DNA from: a virus
Length of the DNA stretch: 64,000 bases
Strand: one strand, 5' to 3'
IMG/VR virus record: IMGVR_UViG_3300032116_021241
Span: 1-64,000 of that record
The translations under genes were made by a program, and so were the position numbers. Shown here in pieces: positions 18,232 through 28,707 of the stretch. The notes beneath the pieces were generated by a model. That model ran no database searches. It saw nothing but the letters and a program-made list of their open reading frames with translations, and was not told where the DNA came from. Position 1 is the first letter of the stretch. Each line of letters opens with the position of its first letter.

Positions 18232-21200
18232 TTAGTCACTTGTTTGATTAGTGCTTTTTATCCAAGTAAATCCATTTTTATTACAATAGTCACCGTTGAT
18301 AGAAATATCATTTGAAAAATAAACATCTTCTATGGGACAATTATTTGAAGCTGTTGCTAAAAATCCATTAATTTTGATTGATCTATAAATAAGACTTGTT
18401 GATACTTTTTTAAGATTTCCTAAAAAACTATTACACCAAGCCCATCCCCAAACAGGATCTGAGCCTTGCCAAGCATTAGCCGAAAATCTTGTCCTTAAGA
18501 AAAAATCGGTTTCCTGATAGGTTAATTGACTAGAGGATCCTAAAGCAGATGAAATTAAAATGGATGGAGATTTTTTAAATGTTATTGATTTATTTATAAC
18601 TTTGTTTGATGGCGTTCCATTGTAGTTATATAATACAAAGTTTAAAAATGATATTATATAATTGCCTTGAGTTAATTTATTTACCGTCCTAATTCCTGAA
18701 TTAGTATTTATTTGATATACAAATTTATCATTTGTTGGAACGTCAAATGATAAATTTTTTAATGATCTTACAACATTATAAACCCCATTTACTCTAATAC
18801 TCAAAGGTCTTTCAGATATCCATATTTTTTCATTCGGTTTAACGTTAAAACCTAAAATATTTGATGATACAATTCCATTATTTATAATTTCTATTACAGC
18901 TTGGTTTTTTGTATTAACATTTGCCTGTGACCAATCATACAAAAATAGATTTTTCTGTGTGAATGAACCACCATATTGAGTTGTTGCCAATACAAAAGAA
19001 TCATCTTGAACAGATGGAGAAGTAAATCCATTTGGAAAGGTAGTCAAAGTACCATAACCTGCCTGTATTAGTAGTTGACCAAAATATAATTTTAAATTAA
19101 TTTGATAATCTGAAAAAGGCTCGAATAATAATATATCACTTATTGGAAAATTATTTTGTGTTGAATTTAATGGTGCTACTGGAATAAAATTATTCTGCAA
19201 AATATTGATACCTTTAGTTATAAATATTTGATTATATGTTGTATCAACATTTGATAAAGAACTAAATAAATATCCATTTGGAATAATCACTGCACTTGGA
19301 TAATATAATACATTTGTTGTTTTATCTAAACTGGTTCCCGTATAAGATTCAATAAATCCTTGAGCGTCATATTGAATTTGACTAAAACAATTTTTTATTC
19401 TTGTAAAAAAATAATAAGTTTCTTTTGAATTATCATTACCTGAATTTAATGTTATATTAGTATCTGTATTTATTTTTAAAGCGTTGTTAAATTCTTCTCC
19501 TAGTAAAACCGTTTTACTTAATAGGTTACTAGTTTTAAAATTATCTGAATTAGGATCTATGTTTGGTAGATAATTATAGCTGTTATTTTCAAACGTTATA
19601 GAATACTTACACTTAAAAAAACCCCAAATTGAATTTTGATTTAAACCTAAAAATGCTGGAATTGTACCTCCAAAAAATTCATCATTTGCTGGAAGTTTTA
19701 GTTTGAATTGTTTTCCATCGTATACAAACTGATCAGTAGAAACGCCAGTTGTAAAACCTGAAGTTACAACAACACTAATTGTTTCAGAAAATTTATATAG
19801 TTTATTATCAAATACAACGTTACTTCCTAAATTTGTAAAATTTATTTTAAAATAGGGTTCTAAAACTAAACTTCTTAATAATTTGCTATCGGTATTTCCG
19901 GTTACTAGTGTATTTTTCTCAATATAACCTTGATTAGATTGGTAGTAAGTTTGTAGTCTTGTTAAATTATCATTTAACCCTTGACTAACATATGTATTTT
20001 TAGCTACGGGTTTGTTGTATAGACTTCTTAATACAGCTATTCCATTAGGGGCATCATATGGAATTATCAATTCAACATATCTTTTATCGATGTCTTTATT
20101 TACATATAAAGTATAATTTATACTTTGTCCTTGATTAAAAGAACCTGCTATTAAATTGCTTGTAAGATTTCTAAATTTTAAAACTATTTTTCTTTGAATA
20201 TCGTCTTGTCTTGCTGAAATGAAATAAAAATTGACAGAATATAATAAATCAATTTGATTTAAATTTACAACAATACTATTGCTAAACCCTGTTCCCTGTG
20301 TATTTTGAAAGCCAAATGTTGACAAACAATCAGTTTCATTTTCATCAATATATATTTCTAAACTTTGATTTGGAACTAGTAGTTTTCTGTCAAGATTTAT
20401 ATCAATAGGAATTATTAGCGGGTTATTATCTTGTCTTGGTTCTGTAAATTCAAAAGATTGACTTGAAAAAGACACTTGAGATGGAACATCGTTATCGTTT
20501 ACATATAAGGAAATCATTTGAGCCTTTTCTGGGTCTGGTAAAAGACCTAAAATTGGAGTTACTTGCAAAGTAAGTCTTTTGACAGGTTCAACATAAAAAT
20601 CATCAGTAATTCTGATTCTTATATTTTTTGTAAGATTATCATTTTTATTCCATTCAATGTCATTAAAATTTAAAATAACATCTTGAGGCAATGTTACTGT
20701 TGTATATTCATTCATGTTTTCATCAACACCATATACAACATTTAATTTTGCTTTTTCATAACCTCTCGGTGGTTTTGAAATAGATATTTCAACATCAAAA
20801 AATTTATTTTCTAATAATCTGTCGTTAGAACCACCTTCTGTAACAGTAATTTGTTCTTGTTCAAAATATATAAAAGGGGGTCCAGTAGGTTCAACTTCTC
20901 TCCTAATCCAATGTCTGTCATAAAAAAATGGATAATTATTATTTATTTCAATAATATTTCCATTATCCAAAATTTCAGCTGTTTCAGAACCATATTCAAG
21001 TGGTAACCCATCTTCATTATAATAAAAAAATGGAAATTCTTGCTCTGCAGATAAATTTGAAATAAAATTATAGGTTGAAACAAAAATTGATTTGTTAGTA
21101 TTTGTTAGACTTTTAATGTCAAGTTCAAAAGGAAAAAAATAGTGTGCCTTTTTTTTTCCGTAAAGATTTTTACTCAAATCACCATTTCTAGAATCTAGAG

Positions 21201-21546
21201 GTTTGGAAAGTACAGACCAAGTTAATGCTGATGTATTTGAACTTTTATCATATATCCAAAATGGATAATTTGTCAGACCACTAGTGGCATTTGTACTAGA
21301 ATCGCCTATTCTGAAATCTAATTTTAGATTATCACAATCGCCCCATTTAGATTCTACCATACCGTACAAACAAAATTTATAAGAAGCATTTCTTTCCTGT
21401 TCAAATTTTACAGAAAAATCAAAAACATTATCTGCTTTTTCTACTTTTAAAATACTTTCCTCTCTGGATAATTCAGCATTTACAAAAAGTGAAATGTTTT
21501 TTGCATTTACATAATCTTTACTTGGTAATAATTCTTTTATTTTCAT
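18232..21546 (-). CDS. large tail protein with Calx-beta-like domains
   Basis: This is a 1104-residue protein. Residues about 222-352 and 355-490 look like two Calx-beta-type domains. The first has FIYFEQEQITVTEGG, a PVKRLTLQVTP segment and a YVNDND end; the second has VSFSSQSFEFTEP. Such domains occur in calcium-binding adhesins and in phage fibres. The remainder is Asn/Thr/Ser-rich beta structure with no catalytic motif. The start ATG overlaps the last base of the upstream gene stop, so the two are translationally linked. It is probably part of the baseplate periphery or a fibre. The domain reading is by eye. Confidence 0.6.
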   Translation of the reverse strand: MKIKELLPSKDYVNAKNISLFVNAELSREESILKVEKADNVFDFSVKFEQERNASYKFCLYGMVESKWGDCDNLKLDFRIGDSSTNATSGLTNYPFWIYDKSSNTSALTWSVLSKPLDSRNGDLSKNLYGKKKAHYFFPFELDIKSLTNTNKSIFVSTYNFISNLSAEQEFPFFYYNEDGLPLEYGSETAEILDNGNIIEINNNYPFFYDRHWIRREVEPTGPPFIYFEQEQITVTEGGSNDRLLENKFFDVEISISKPPRGYEKAKLNVVYGVDENMNEYTTVTLPQDVILNFNDIEWNKNDNLTKNIRIRITDDFYVEPVKRLTLQVTPILGLLPDPEKAQMISLYVNDNDVPSQVSFSSQSFEFTEPRQDNNPLIIPIDINLDRKLLVPNQSLEIYIDENETDCLSTFGFQNTQGTGFSNSIVVNLNQIDLLYSVNFYFISARQDDIQRKIVLKFRNLTSNLIAGSFNQGQSINYTLYVNKDIDKRYVELIIPYDAPNGIAVLRSLYNKPVAKNTYVSQGLNDNLTRLQTYYQSNQGYIEKNTLVTGNTDSKLLRSLVLEPYFKINFTNLGSNVVFDNKLYKFSETISVVVTSGFTTGVSTDQFVYDGKQFKLKLPANDEFFGGTIPAFLGLNQNSIWGFFKCKYSITFENNSYNYLPNIDPNSDNFKTSNLLSKTVLLGEEFNNALKINTDTNITLNSGNDNSKETYYFFTRIKNCFSQIQYDAQGFIESYTGTSLDKTTNVLYYPSAVIIPNGYLFSSLSNVDTTYNQIFITKGINILQNNFIPVAPLNSTQNNFPISDILLFEPFSDYQINLKLYFGQLLIQAGYGTLTTFPNGFTSPSVQDDSFVLATTQYGGSFTQKNLFLYDWSQANVNTKNQAVIEIINNGIVSSNILGFNVKPNEKIWISERPLSIRVNGVYNVVRSLKNLSFDVPTNDKFVYQINTNSGIRTVNKLTQGNYIISFLNFVLYNYNGTPSNKVINKSITFKKSPSILISSALGSSSQLTYQETDFFLRTRFSANAWQGSDPVWGWAWCNSFLGNLKKVSTSLIYRSIKINGFLATASNNCPIEDVYFSNDISINGDYCNKNGFTWIKSTNQTSD

Positions 21547-24500
21547 TAATAATTAAATGCTTGTATATAACTTTTTGATTGTGGGGACCCTCCTCCAAAT
21601 ACACCTTCAAGATAGTATCTCATGTTATTGTAACCTTTAGGATATTCATTTGGCTGCAAAGGTTTAGGTTGAAATACTGATAAAGAAGCTCCGTTATTTA
21701 TTTGATTCAGCCAATCTGAAAAAAACCATGACCCTTGGAATGGAACATTATTTCTGATATCAAATGATCTTGCGTCTTCTAGTTCTTCTCCTACATATGG
21801 TAAAAATCCTTTAGCGTCAAAATAACTTCTACTTACTTTATATGGATTTGTAATTTCTCCATACGCCAAACCATTTATAAAAACACCATAGTAATTTTCT
21901 CTTCTAAAAGTTGAATCATAAGGTTGGCCTCCATTTGTAGCATAGTCGGATGATGCGTTGCATTTACTAGGGCCTAATCCAACTTCTCTAGGAACTAAAC
22001 TAGTCAAATAATAATTTTTTTCTTCACCCTCTGCACCTACAGCATATCTATAAACTGGTTGAACTATACCTGCAATTGATTTTATTCCTCTTGGAGTATA
22101 CGTTTGTCCTAAATAAAACAAGTATGATGCACCTTCATAAGAATTTGTATTAGGATTATATTTATCATTAGCTGGTAAAACAATTTCAAAATACGAATAT
22201 GTTTGAAAATCCATTCCTTTGTCCCAACCTCCGGGAACCACTTCTTGGCCATTGATATTAACTTTTGTTGTTCCTATATTAACAATTCTTAACTGACCTT
22301 GTCTATAATTTTCTATTCTAGTGAATTTGATTTCACATCTTTTTCTAAAAGAATAGGATGGACTTGTAGTTAGTTCTCCTTTTTGTAACCAGACAAAACC
22401 TTCAGATTTTGGACCGGGACAAGTTTTACAAGTATCTGAACTTTTTTTAGACTGATCAACAATTAATTCTTGTAAATTAAATCTTGCGAACTTAGCTGTG
22501 AAAGGAGGTTTTTTTGGATTTAAATAATACGGTTTTTCAATTCTATAGATATTTAATCTTCCAAATTTGGAAAAGAAATTTGCTCGACTTCCCATTTGAA
22601 GTGTAACTTCATCAATGTAATTGTAAATTGAAAAGTAATATGAGTTATATTCATTTGGACTTTGATAAACTGAATTTTTATCATGATTTGCAAAAATATT
22701 ATAGTCATTCTCTAATAAATGATCTCCCCAAGATTCATTTTTAATTCTTGGCCACCCTCTAGGTTTTAGCCAATATGCATATCCAGCTTCTAATCTTTGA
22801 TATCTTTCTCCAGCAATATCTGGTTTACCAGCCCAATCATAAGCTTCTGGATATTTATCTAAATCATAAGGTGTGAGTCCAGCATTATACCCATTAGACC
22901 ACTCTTCAGTCCAGTGATCAACTGCTTCATATCTCCAAATTTCATTTTTTGTTACTTCTCTTGAAAAATTATTTCCTGCATAAACTTGATTGAATGATTG
23001 TAAACCATAACCATTAGCATTTGTAGCCCAAGCATCTGGACCTCCTGCCATATCACCGTCTATAAATCTTGGTTGTAGAAAAAACTGTCCTTCAGATAAG
23101 TTGTATGTATTGGTTATTCCATTTCTATTTGTTATAGTAGGATTTAAATTTGGTGATCCATCAGGATTCCATGATTTTAATGGGTTTGTAATTATTGGTT
23201 TTCTTGCAACTCTGTATGTATCAGGATAATTTAATGACCATGGTTTTTCATAAGGATATTTTCCAATTCCGGAACCGGGAGGAGGAGAATCAGACTCATT
23301 TTCCCAACCACTAAATCTATTTAAATCAAAATGATTTACCTTAAAATATTTTACATTACCGTTTAAATCTGTTGGCCAATTTTCTGCAAAACCAGTAGTT
23401 TGAGATGAAACATTAGGGTCGGGAAAAGAAGTTTTTATTTGATATGCTCCTAGCCATAAACCTTTGTTTCCATTGGTGTCAATACCGTTTGGATCATAAA
23501 GGTTGGCAGGTAATTTAAATGCATTAAAATTAGTAGTATTAAATTCAACTTTATTATTTTTAATCTTGAATTCATCATTCCACGAAGTTTTTAAATCCAA
23601 GTTTCTATCATAAATGTCAATTATTTTTACTAATTCTACTTTTGGTAAAACATCTACGACAAAAGGTTTAGTCATGTCTCTTATAAAAACAGTAAAAGGA
23701 TTATTGACTCCAATTGCAGCCAATTCTTCAAGAACTTTTGGAGTAGATTCGACTGACTGATTAGTTATATTTTGTGGATTACCAGCTTGTGCTGAAATGG
23801 GATAAGTAAAAAAAGTTATCCATTTTCTTAAATCCAACACAATTGAAAGTTCTATTTCTGTATATCCTGTTTGAAATTCACCCCAAGACGGGACTATGTT
23901 TACTGGAAATTGATTAAAATATAAATGAGGTATTGTTGAAATATTTGGCTCATCATTTAAAGGGTATGGAAAAAAATTTAATGCAACTTCTTCTGGTTCT
24001 AACCCTTGTTTTAATAAATCTACTTCCAACATTAAAGTTTGTTGTCCAGTTGGAATGTTGTGAAGAACAAATTCTCCAAATTCGTTGGTTAAAGATGTAT
24101 ATTTATATTTTGGTGGTATGGTATCATTTCCTAAATCTTTTGGAGAATATGTGACATCAGTAAGATATGATTGAAAACTTCCATAGCTTGTTAAATTATT
24201 AGGCCCATTTACAGATGTTAAATTCTCAAATAAATTCAATTCAATTCTATTCCCATTTTCATCTACAGATCCTATTGAAGGTATTTCTTCACTCGGATTA
24301 AAAATTCCGACGACTGCATTTTTTATTGGAACTCTTAACTTATTTCCAACATCATCTAATAAAACTTGAATAGCTTCTATTTTTCCAAAAAGCACACCTC
24401 TATCATTAGTAAATTTTGGAGATTCATTTATTGGTACATTGTATACATTTAATGTATTTAAAACTTCTACCCCTCTATTAATTTTTATATTTAAAAAATA

Positions 24501-24899
24501 ATCATTAAACAAAACCTCTTCAAAAAAAACATATGAAAATAAATTGCTTAAAGGGATTTGATTTTGATTTGCTTGATATTTAATTCTATCTATGTAATCT
24601 TCCGAAATATAAGCTCTTTCGTTGGAATCTATTTTTTTAGATACTTCGTTTTGTATTACACTTCCAGTATAAATATTATAACCAGCACTTATAGCTGAAA
24701 GTGGAATGTTGTAATTATCATAATCTAATCCAAATTCTGTTTCTAAAATTGATTGACTTAGTTTTAAAGGATTGTTATTTACATCAGTTATAAGATAATA
24801 AATAGAATTGTCATCAGAGGTTTGACCACTGAATGTAGTGAAGTAATTAATTAATGTTTTTACTGCTTCTCCTTGTATAAGAATTTCTTCTTGTTGCAT
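21546..24899 (-). CDS. large tail/baseplate protein with carboxypeptidase-regulatory-like domain
   Basis: This is a 1117-residue protein. Around residues 165-330 there is a CarboxypepD_reg/Cna-B-like beta sandwich: VLFGKIEAIQVLL, IKNAVVGIFNPS, then the typical TNEFGEFVLHNIPTGQQ strand. The rest is Trp/Tyr/Pro/Asn-rich, with a CKTCPG pair near residue 820 and long aromatic loops. No signal peptide or membrane segment is visible. It sits immediately upstream of the Calx-beta protein and is probably one of the largest virion components in this cluster. The T4 equivalent, if any, cannot be identified from the sequence alone. Confidence 0.6.
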   Translation of the reverse strand: MQQEEILIQGEAVKTLINYFTTFSGQTSDDNSIYYLITDVNNNPLKLSQSILETEFGLDYDNYNIPLSAISAGYNIYTGSVIQNEVSKKIDSNERAYISEDYIDRIKYQANQNQIPLSNLFSYVFFEEVLFNDYFLNIKINRGVEVLNTLNVYNVPINESPKFTNDRGVLFGKIEAIQVLLDDVGNKLRVPIKNAVVGIFNPSEEIPSIGSVDENGNRIELNLFENLTSVNGPNNLTSYGSFQSYLTDVTYSPKDLGNDTIPPKYKYTSLTNEFGEFVLHNIPTGQQTLMLEVDLLKQGLEPEEVALNFFPYPLNDEPNISTIPHLYFNQFPVNIVPSWGEFQTGYTEIELSIVLDLRKWITFFTYPISAQAGNPQNITNQSVESTPKVLEELAAIGVNNPFTVFIRDMTKPFVVDVLPKVELVKIIDIYDRNLDLKTSWNDEFKIKNNKVEFNTTNFNAFKLPANLYDPNGIDTNGNKGLWLGAYQIKTSFPDPNVSSQTTGFAENWPTDLNGNVKYFKVNHFDLNRFSGWENESDSPPPGSGIGKYPYEKPWSLNYPDTYRVARKPIITNPLKSWNPDGSPNLNPTITNRNGITNTYNLSEGQFFLQPRFIDGDMAGGPDAWATNANGYGLQSFNQVYAGNNFSREVTKNEIWRYEAVDHWTEEWSNGYNAGLTPYDLDKYPEAYDWAGKPDIAGERYQRLEAGYAYWLKPRGWPRIKNESWGDHLLENDYNIFANHDKNSVYQSPNEYNSYYFSIYNYIDEVTLQMGSRANFFSKFGRLNIYRIEKPYYLNPKKPPFTAKFARFNLQELIVDQSKKSSDTCKTCPGPKSEGFVWLQKGELTTSPSYSFRKRCEIKFTRIENYRQGQLRIVNIGTTKVNINGQEVVPGGWDKGMDFQTYSYFEIVLPANDKYNPNTNSYEGASYLFYLGQTYTPRGIKSIAGIVQPVYRYAVGAEGEEKNYYLTSLVPREVGLGPSKCNASSDYATNGGQPYDSTFRRENYYGVFINGLAYGEITNPYKVSRSYFDAKGFLPYVGEELEDARSFDIRNNVPFQGSWFFSDWLNQINNGASLSVFQPKPLQPNEYPKGYNNMRYYLEGVFGGGSPQSKSYIQAFNY

Positions 24900-24948
24900 A
24901 TTCTATTTTTATAACTAAAATAATTTATAAACACAAAAAAATAATTAA

Positions 24949-26385
24949 TTAATAATCTTGTGGATATAACTTATCGACTATTTTGAAATTCAATTTTTCA
25001 GCAATTATTCTTCTAGTTCCTAGTTCGTTAATTCTGAATGTAATTTGATAGTTTTGATTTGACAATAGCCAAGAAGTGTCTAAGTCTAAGAAAGATTTAG
25101 CACACCCATCAATAATTGCAGAATTACATGGTGTCCAAGGAATTATCTCTATGACATTATTCATAGAAAGTCTGTATTCGAGTCCAAAATTTGTTTTTGG
25201 ACTTTTTAAAGTATAATTCACTCTCGTATCAGCATAAATTCTAATGAGTTCATCTGTTTGTAGGGTGTCATTATTATTTAACCCATATGTTGTGACCACA
25301 TAATCATTTATACTTTTAGAATTATTTGTGTAATAATTCTGATTTATATCAAAAAATTGAATAAAATCTGTTTGATCATATCCGGGTTGAAATGTTACCC
25401 CTTGCCAAACATCTTTATATCTTTGACCGGGTGTTGCACCACTCATCCAAACATCAACATAATATACGCCTTTAGAAAGTTGTTGAGGTACCAAACCTGT
25501 AAACACATTAGCATTACTCATCGTTTTTATACTCACTGTACTAGATGAATAGAAATTTGTTGCCTGATTTCCTGAAAACGTATAAAGAAATAATCTGCAA
25601 GGTCTATTATTTGTTACTATATTTCTGTCATCATTTATTGTTTGATTGTATGTAACCTCCAAATAAGGTTTAAATGATGAATTTGTTTTTTGAGTAAAAA
25701 ATGAAGCAATATTTCGTGTATCTCCACTTTCTAATTCATAGGGTCTGGAATAACTGACTGCTAATCCATAATTTATAGAACCACCAGACAACCAATCATT
25801 AACAATATTTGTAACATCCATACTTATATCTTCGCTACCCAGCTGAAAATGCTGAGTGGAATAATAAGTTGTGGATGCTGTTGGATTGTTATATATTCCG
25901 GGTTCATTCCAAGAATCATTAGATTTTGCATAAATCCAATTTGAATTACCGGTAAGTCTCAGATTGCCTGCAGACTTTATCAAATAATTTGTATCAAATA
26001 AATCATAACCTCTTCCTTCATCCCAATCTTTGTCTATTGGGAAAGAAATTAGATCAAAAGAAGCGGAAATAGCTTTATTTAAAGTCGCATTTTGATATTC
26101 TGGTATGAGAATTTTATCTGAAGGGACTGAATTTTTTAATACAATTCTAAAGGATTGTACGGTTCCAGAATTTATAATTAAATCACTAAATTTTGTTACT
26201 AAATTAGAAAGGTCAAAATACAACAATAATCTGCTTATATTATTTTCTCTATATACTCCATTTTCGGTGAATCCTCCACCATAAAATATATCAGAAACAG
26301 GATTTTGTGAAGAATTTATGTATTCAAAGGCAGAACCGCTTGCAATTGTATTGCTTTTGCTTGGATAAATGCGATAAACAGACAT
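24949..26385 (-). CDS. virion protein with DNRLRE-like beta domain
   Basis: This is a 478-residue protein. Residues about 1-245 resemble the DNRLRE / TGF-beta-propeptide-like jelly roll: SRLLLYFDLSNL near 51, DVTNIVNDWLSGG near 190, SSFKPYLEVTYN near 236. The C-terminal half has other beta domains. DNRLRE domains are found in surface and virion proteins of Bacteroidota and their phages. It is the first gene of the leftward tail-protein operon and is divergent from the gp25-like gene across a 70-base promoter region. The enzymatic role, if any, is unknown. Confidence 0.6.
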   Translation of the reverse strand: MSVYRIYPSKSNTIASGSAFEYINSSQNPVSDIFYGGGFTENGVYRENNISRLLLYFDLSNLVTKFSDLIINSGTVQSFRIVLKNSVPSDKILIPEYQNATLNKAISASFDLISFPIDKDWDEGRGYDLFDTNYLIKSAGNLRLTGNSNWIYAKSNDSWNEPGIYNNPTASTTYYSTQHFQLGSEDISMDVTNIVNDWLSGGSINYGLAVSYSRPYELESGDTRNIASFFTQKTNSSFKPYLEVTYNQTINDDRNIVTNNRPCRLFLYTFSGNQATNFYSSSTVSIKTMSNANVFTGLVPQQLSKGVYYVDVWMSGATPGQRYKDVWQGVTFQPGYDQTDFIQFFDINQNYYTNNSKSINDYVVTTYGLNNNDTLQTDELIRIYADTRVNYTLKSPKTNFGLEYRLSMNNVIEIIPWTPCNSAIIDGCAKSFLDLDTSWLLSNQNYQITFRINELGTRRIIAEKLNFKIVDKLYPQDY

Positions 26386-26401
26386 TTTTTTATATTTTTT
26401 T

Positions 26402-26409
26402 TATAAATA
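26402..26409 (+). promoter_or_regulatory. candidate late promoter, TATAAATA
   Basis: An exact match to the T4 late-promoter core lies 47 bases before the gp25-like start, in the intergenic region between divergent operons. The window encodes a gp55-like late sigma factor, which makes the motif plausible. In DNA this AT-rich, dozens of chance copies are expected, so placement is the only support. Confidence 0.35.
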
Positions 26410-26455
26410 GAACAATAAAAAAATCAATAATTTTTTAATGATATATTTATTATCA

Positions 26456-26845
26456 ATGGCTAATACAATAAATATCCGATTTCCGTTCAGAGAAACTTAT
26501 GATGGTGGTGTTTTTGATAGTACAATTACATCTGAAGCAGCTTATCAATCAGATTTAATATCTCTTTTGACAACAAAAAGAGGTCAAAGAGTTATGAGAT
26601 CTAAATTATATTCTCCAATATATGATTATTTAATGGAGCCTTTAGATACCATTACTGAACAAGAACTAAGGAGAGATATAGATTCAAAGGTTAGAGAGTA
26701 CATACCACAAATTGAGATAAAAAAAATTAGATTTAATCCAGATTATGATAATAATGCTCTCGGAATTAAAATTATTTACATTATAAAAGAATATTTTAGT
26801 ATTGAGAAAACTTTAGATTTATCTTTCCCAACTGAAATACAATAA
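26456..26845 (+). CDS. baseplate wedge protein, gp25-like
   Basis: This is a 129-residue protein of the GPW/gp25 family. It shows the early FPFRETYDGGVF, the QSDLISLLTTKRGQRVM segment, the conserved SPIYDYLMEP loop and the IDSKVREYIPQIEIKKI helix-strand. T4 gp25 is an essential wedge component that joins the baseplate to the sheath. An in-frame ATG at 26438 would add MIYLLS. I prefer 26456 because MANT... fits the family length better. It precedes the gp6 homologue by five bases, as expected for partners that interlock in the wedge. Confidence 0.88.
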   Translation: MANTINIRFPFRETYDGGVFDSTITSEAAYQSDLISLLTTKRGQRVMRSKLYSPIYDYLMEPLDTITEQELRRDIDSKVREYIPQIEIKKIRFNPDYDNNALGIKIIYIIKEYFSIEKTLDLSFPTEIQ

Positions 26846-26850
26846 TAAAA

Positions 26851-28707
26851 ATGGCTAATTTAAAACCAAAAATAAATTATTTAAATAAAGATTTCGATAG
26901 TATACGAAAAGAAATTGTAGACATTTTAAAAGTATATTATCCTGATCAATTTCAAGATTTCAATGTAACTAGCATTGGAATGTCACTGGTTGATTTATTA
27001 GCTTATGTAGGTGATATTTTATCCTATAACACAGATAAAAGGTTTAATGAACTTTTTATTGATGGAGTTTCTGAAAGGGAAGCTGTTTTCAGATTAGCAA
27101 AAACATTTGGTTATAGACCTGTAGGAAATAGACCAGCAGTTAGTATAGTTGATATTACTGTAGGGGTTCCGACTACTGCAAATGGCCCCAATACAGCTTA
27201 TTTACCAATTTTCAGACCCGGAGTTCAAGCAAAAGGTAATGGACAAGTTTTTGAAACATTTAATGAAATAGATTTTGGTAGTGATTTTTCTGCTACAGGT
27301 GTACCTAATAGAATTGTTAGTCCTGTATTTAATTCTAATCAAGATATTATTAGATACGACATAACTAAAAGGGAAGTTGTTAAGGCTGGTACTACATTAG
27401 TTTATAAAAAAGAAATTAGTACAGATGAGGCAGCAACATCATTTTATGAAATTTTATTACCTGAGACTAATGTTTTAGAAGTAGTTTCAGTGATTAACAA
27501 ACCGGGTACAGGTTATGTAACAGTTCCAACATATCAAGAATTTAATGATTATAATTTGAAATATTACGAAGTTGATTATTTAGCACAGTCACAGGTGTTT
27601 GTTGAAGATACGGCTGTATTGCCAACAAATGGTGTTTATGCTGGAAAATGGCTAGATGTTCCTCAGAGATTTATCAAAGAATATATGTCTAATGGAAGAC
27701 ATAAAATTACTTTTGGTGGAGGAACAAATAATAATAATGCTTATGAAAATTATTTGACTAACTTTAATATATATGATACTGGCTTAATAAATATTTCAGA
27801 TGTTTTAAATAATGATTCTTTAGGAACTAGATTACTCGCAAATTCTACTTTATTTGTACAGTATAGAATTGGAGGGGGCAGTTTATCAAATGTCGGTGCT
27901 GGTGCTCTGACAAATATTGCTAATATTTCAGCCGTTTTTGGAGGTAATGACCAAGGAACAATTCAAAATATTTTAGCAACAACTACAATTAATAATCCTT
28001 TGCCGGGATATGGTGGAGCTGAACCACAAAGTGTTGATGAAATTAAATTTTATATAAGTTCAAATTATGCAGCTCAAGATAGATGTGTAACATTGTCAGA
28101 TTATATTTCAAGAGTTAATCAAATACCGGGTAAATTTGGAGCACCATTTAGAACATGGGGTAAAGTTGAGGATAATAAAGTAAAATTGTATATAATAACA
28201 AAGAATGCAGATGGTAAGCTTGCAAACACATCTAATACTTATGTCAAAAACAATATTCTAAATTATCTGAAAAATTATAGAATGGTAAATGATTTTGTTG
28301 AAATAAATGATGGACAAATTGTTAATTTACAAATAGAAGCAGATTTATATATTGATAAACAATTTAATTCAAATGAAATTAAATTGGCTGCAATTACCGC
28401 TATAAAAGAATTTATGGATGTTAATAAATGGACATTCAATCAAAATATTTACATATCTCAAATTACCGATACTTTGAGAGAAATACCCGGAGTTATTAAC
28501 GTTGTTGATATTAGAGCTTATAATATGGAAGGTGGAAACTATTCAAGTTCTTTAATAACACAGGCAATTGGACCTAGACTATCTGTTATAGGAACAAGTG
28601 TATATAAAACTGAAATAGAATTTGTAGACAATACTATTTTCGGAAATTCAACTTCAATGTTTGAAATTAAATTCCCTGATGGAGATATAAAAGTACGTGT
28701 TGCTTAA
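26851..28707 (+). CDS. baseplate wedge protein, gp6/baseplate-J-like
   Basis: This is a 618-residue protein. The N terminus (NYLNKDFDSIRKEIVDILKVYYPDQFQDFN, then SLVDLLAYVGDILSYNTDKRFNELFI, and AVFRLAKTFGYRPVG) is the hallmark of T4 gp6-like Baseplate_J proteins. The C-terminal half keeps the D-x-CVTLSDY-x-x-R segment. In T4, gp6 forms the dimeric ring that ties the wedges together. It is transcribed with gp25 on the plus strand, although all nearby tail genes lie on the minus strand. Its stop overlaps that of the convergent hub gene in a TTAA. Confidence 0.88.
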   Translation: MANLKPKINYLNKDFDSIRKEIVDILKVYYPDQFQDFNVTSIGMSLVDLLAYVGDILSYNTDKRFNELFIDGVSEREAVFRLAKTFGYRPVGNRPAVSIVDITVGVPTTANGPNTAYLPIFRPGVQAKGNGQVFETFNEIDFGSDFSATGVPNRIVSPVFNSNQDIIRYDITKREVVKAGTTLVYKKEISTDEAATSFYEILLPETNVLEVVSVINKPGTGYVTVPTYQEFNDYNLKYYEVDYLAQSQVFVEDTAVLPTNGVYAGKWLDVPQRFIKEYMSNGRHKITFGGGTNNNNAYENYLTNFNIYDTGLINISDVLNNDSLGTRLLANSTLFVQYRIGGGSLSNVGAGALTNIANISAVFGGNDQGTIQNILATTTINNPLPGYGGAEPQSVDEIKFYISSNYAAQDRCVTLSDYISRVNQIPGKFGAPFRTWGKVEDNKVKLYIITKNADGKLANTSNTYVKNNILNYLKNYRMVNDFVEINDGQIVNLQIEADLYIDKQFNSNEIKLAAITAIKEFMDVNKWTFNQNIYISQITDTLREIPGVINVVDIRAYNMEGGNYSSSLITQAIGPRLSVIGTSVYKTEIEFVDNTIFGNSTSMFEIKFPDGDIKVRVA

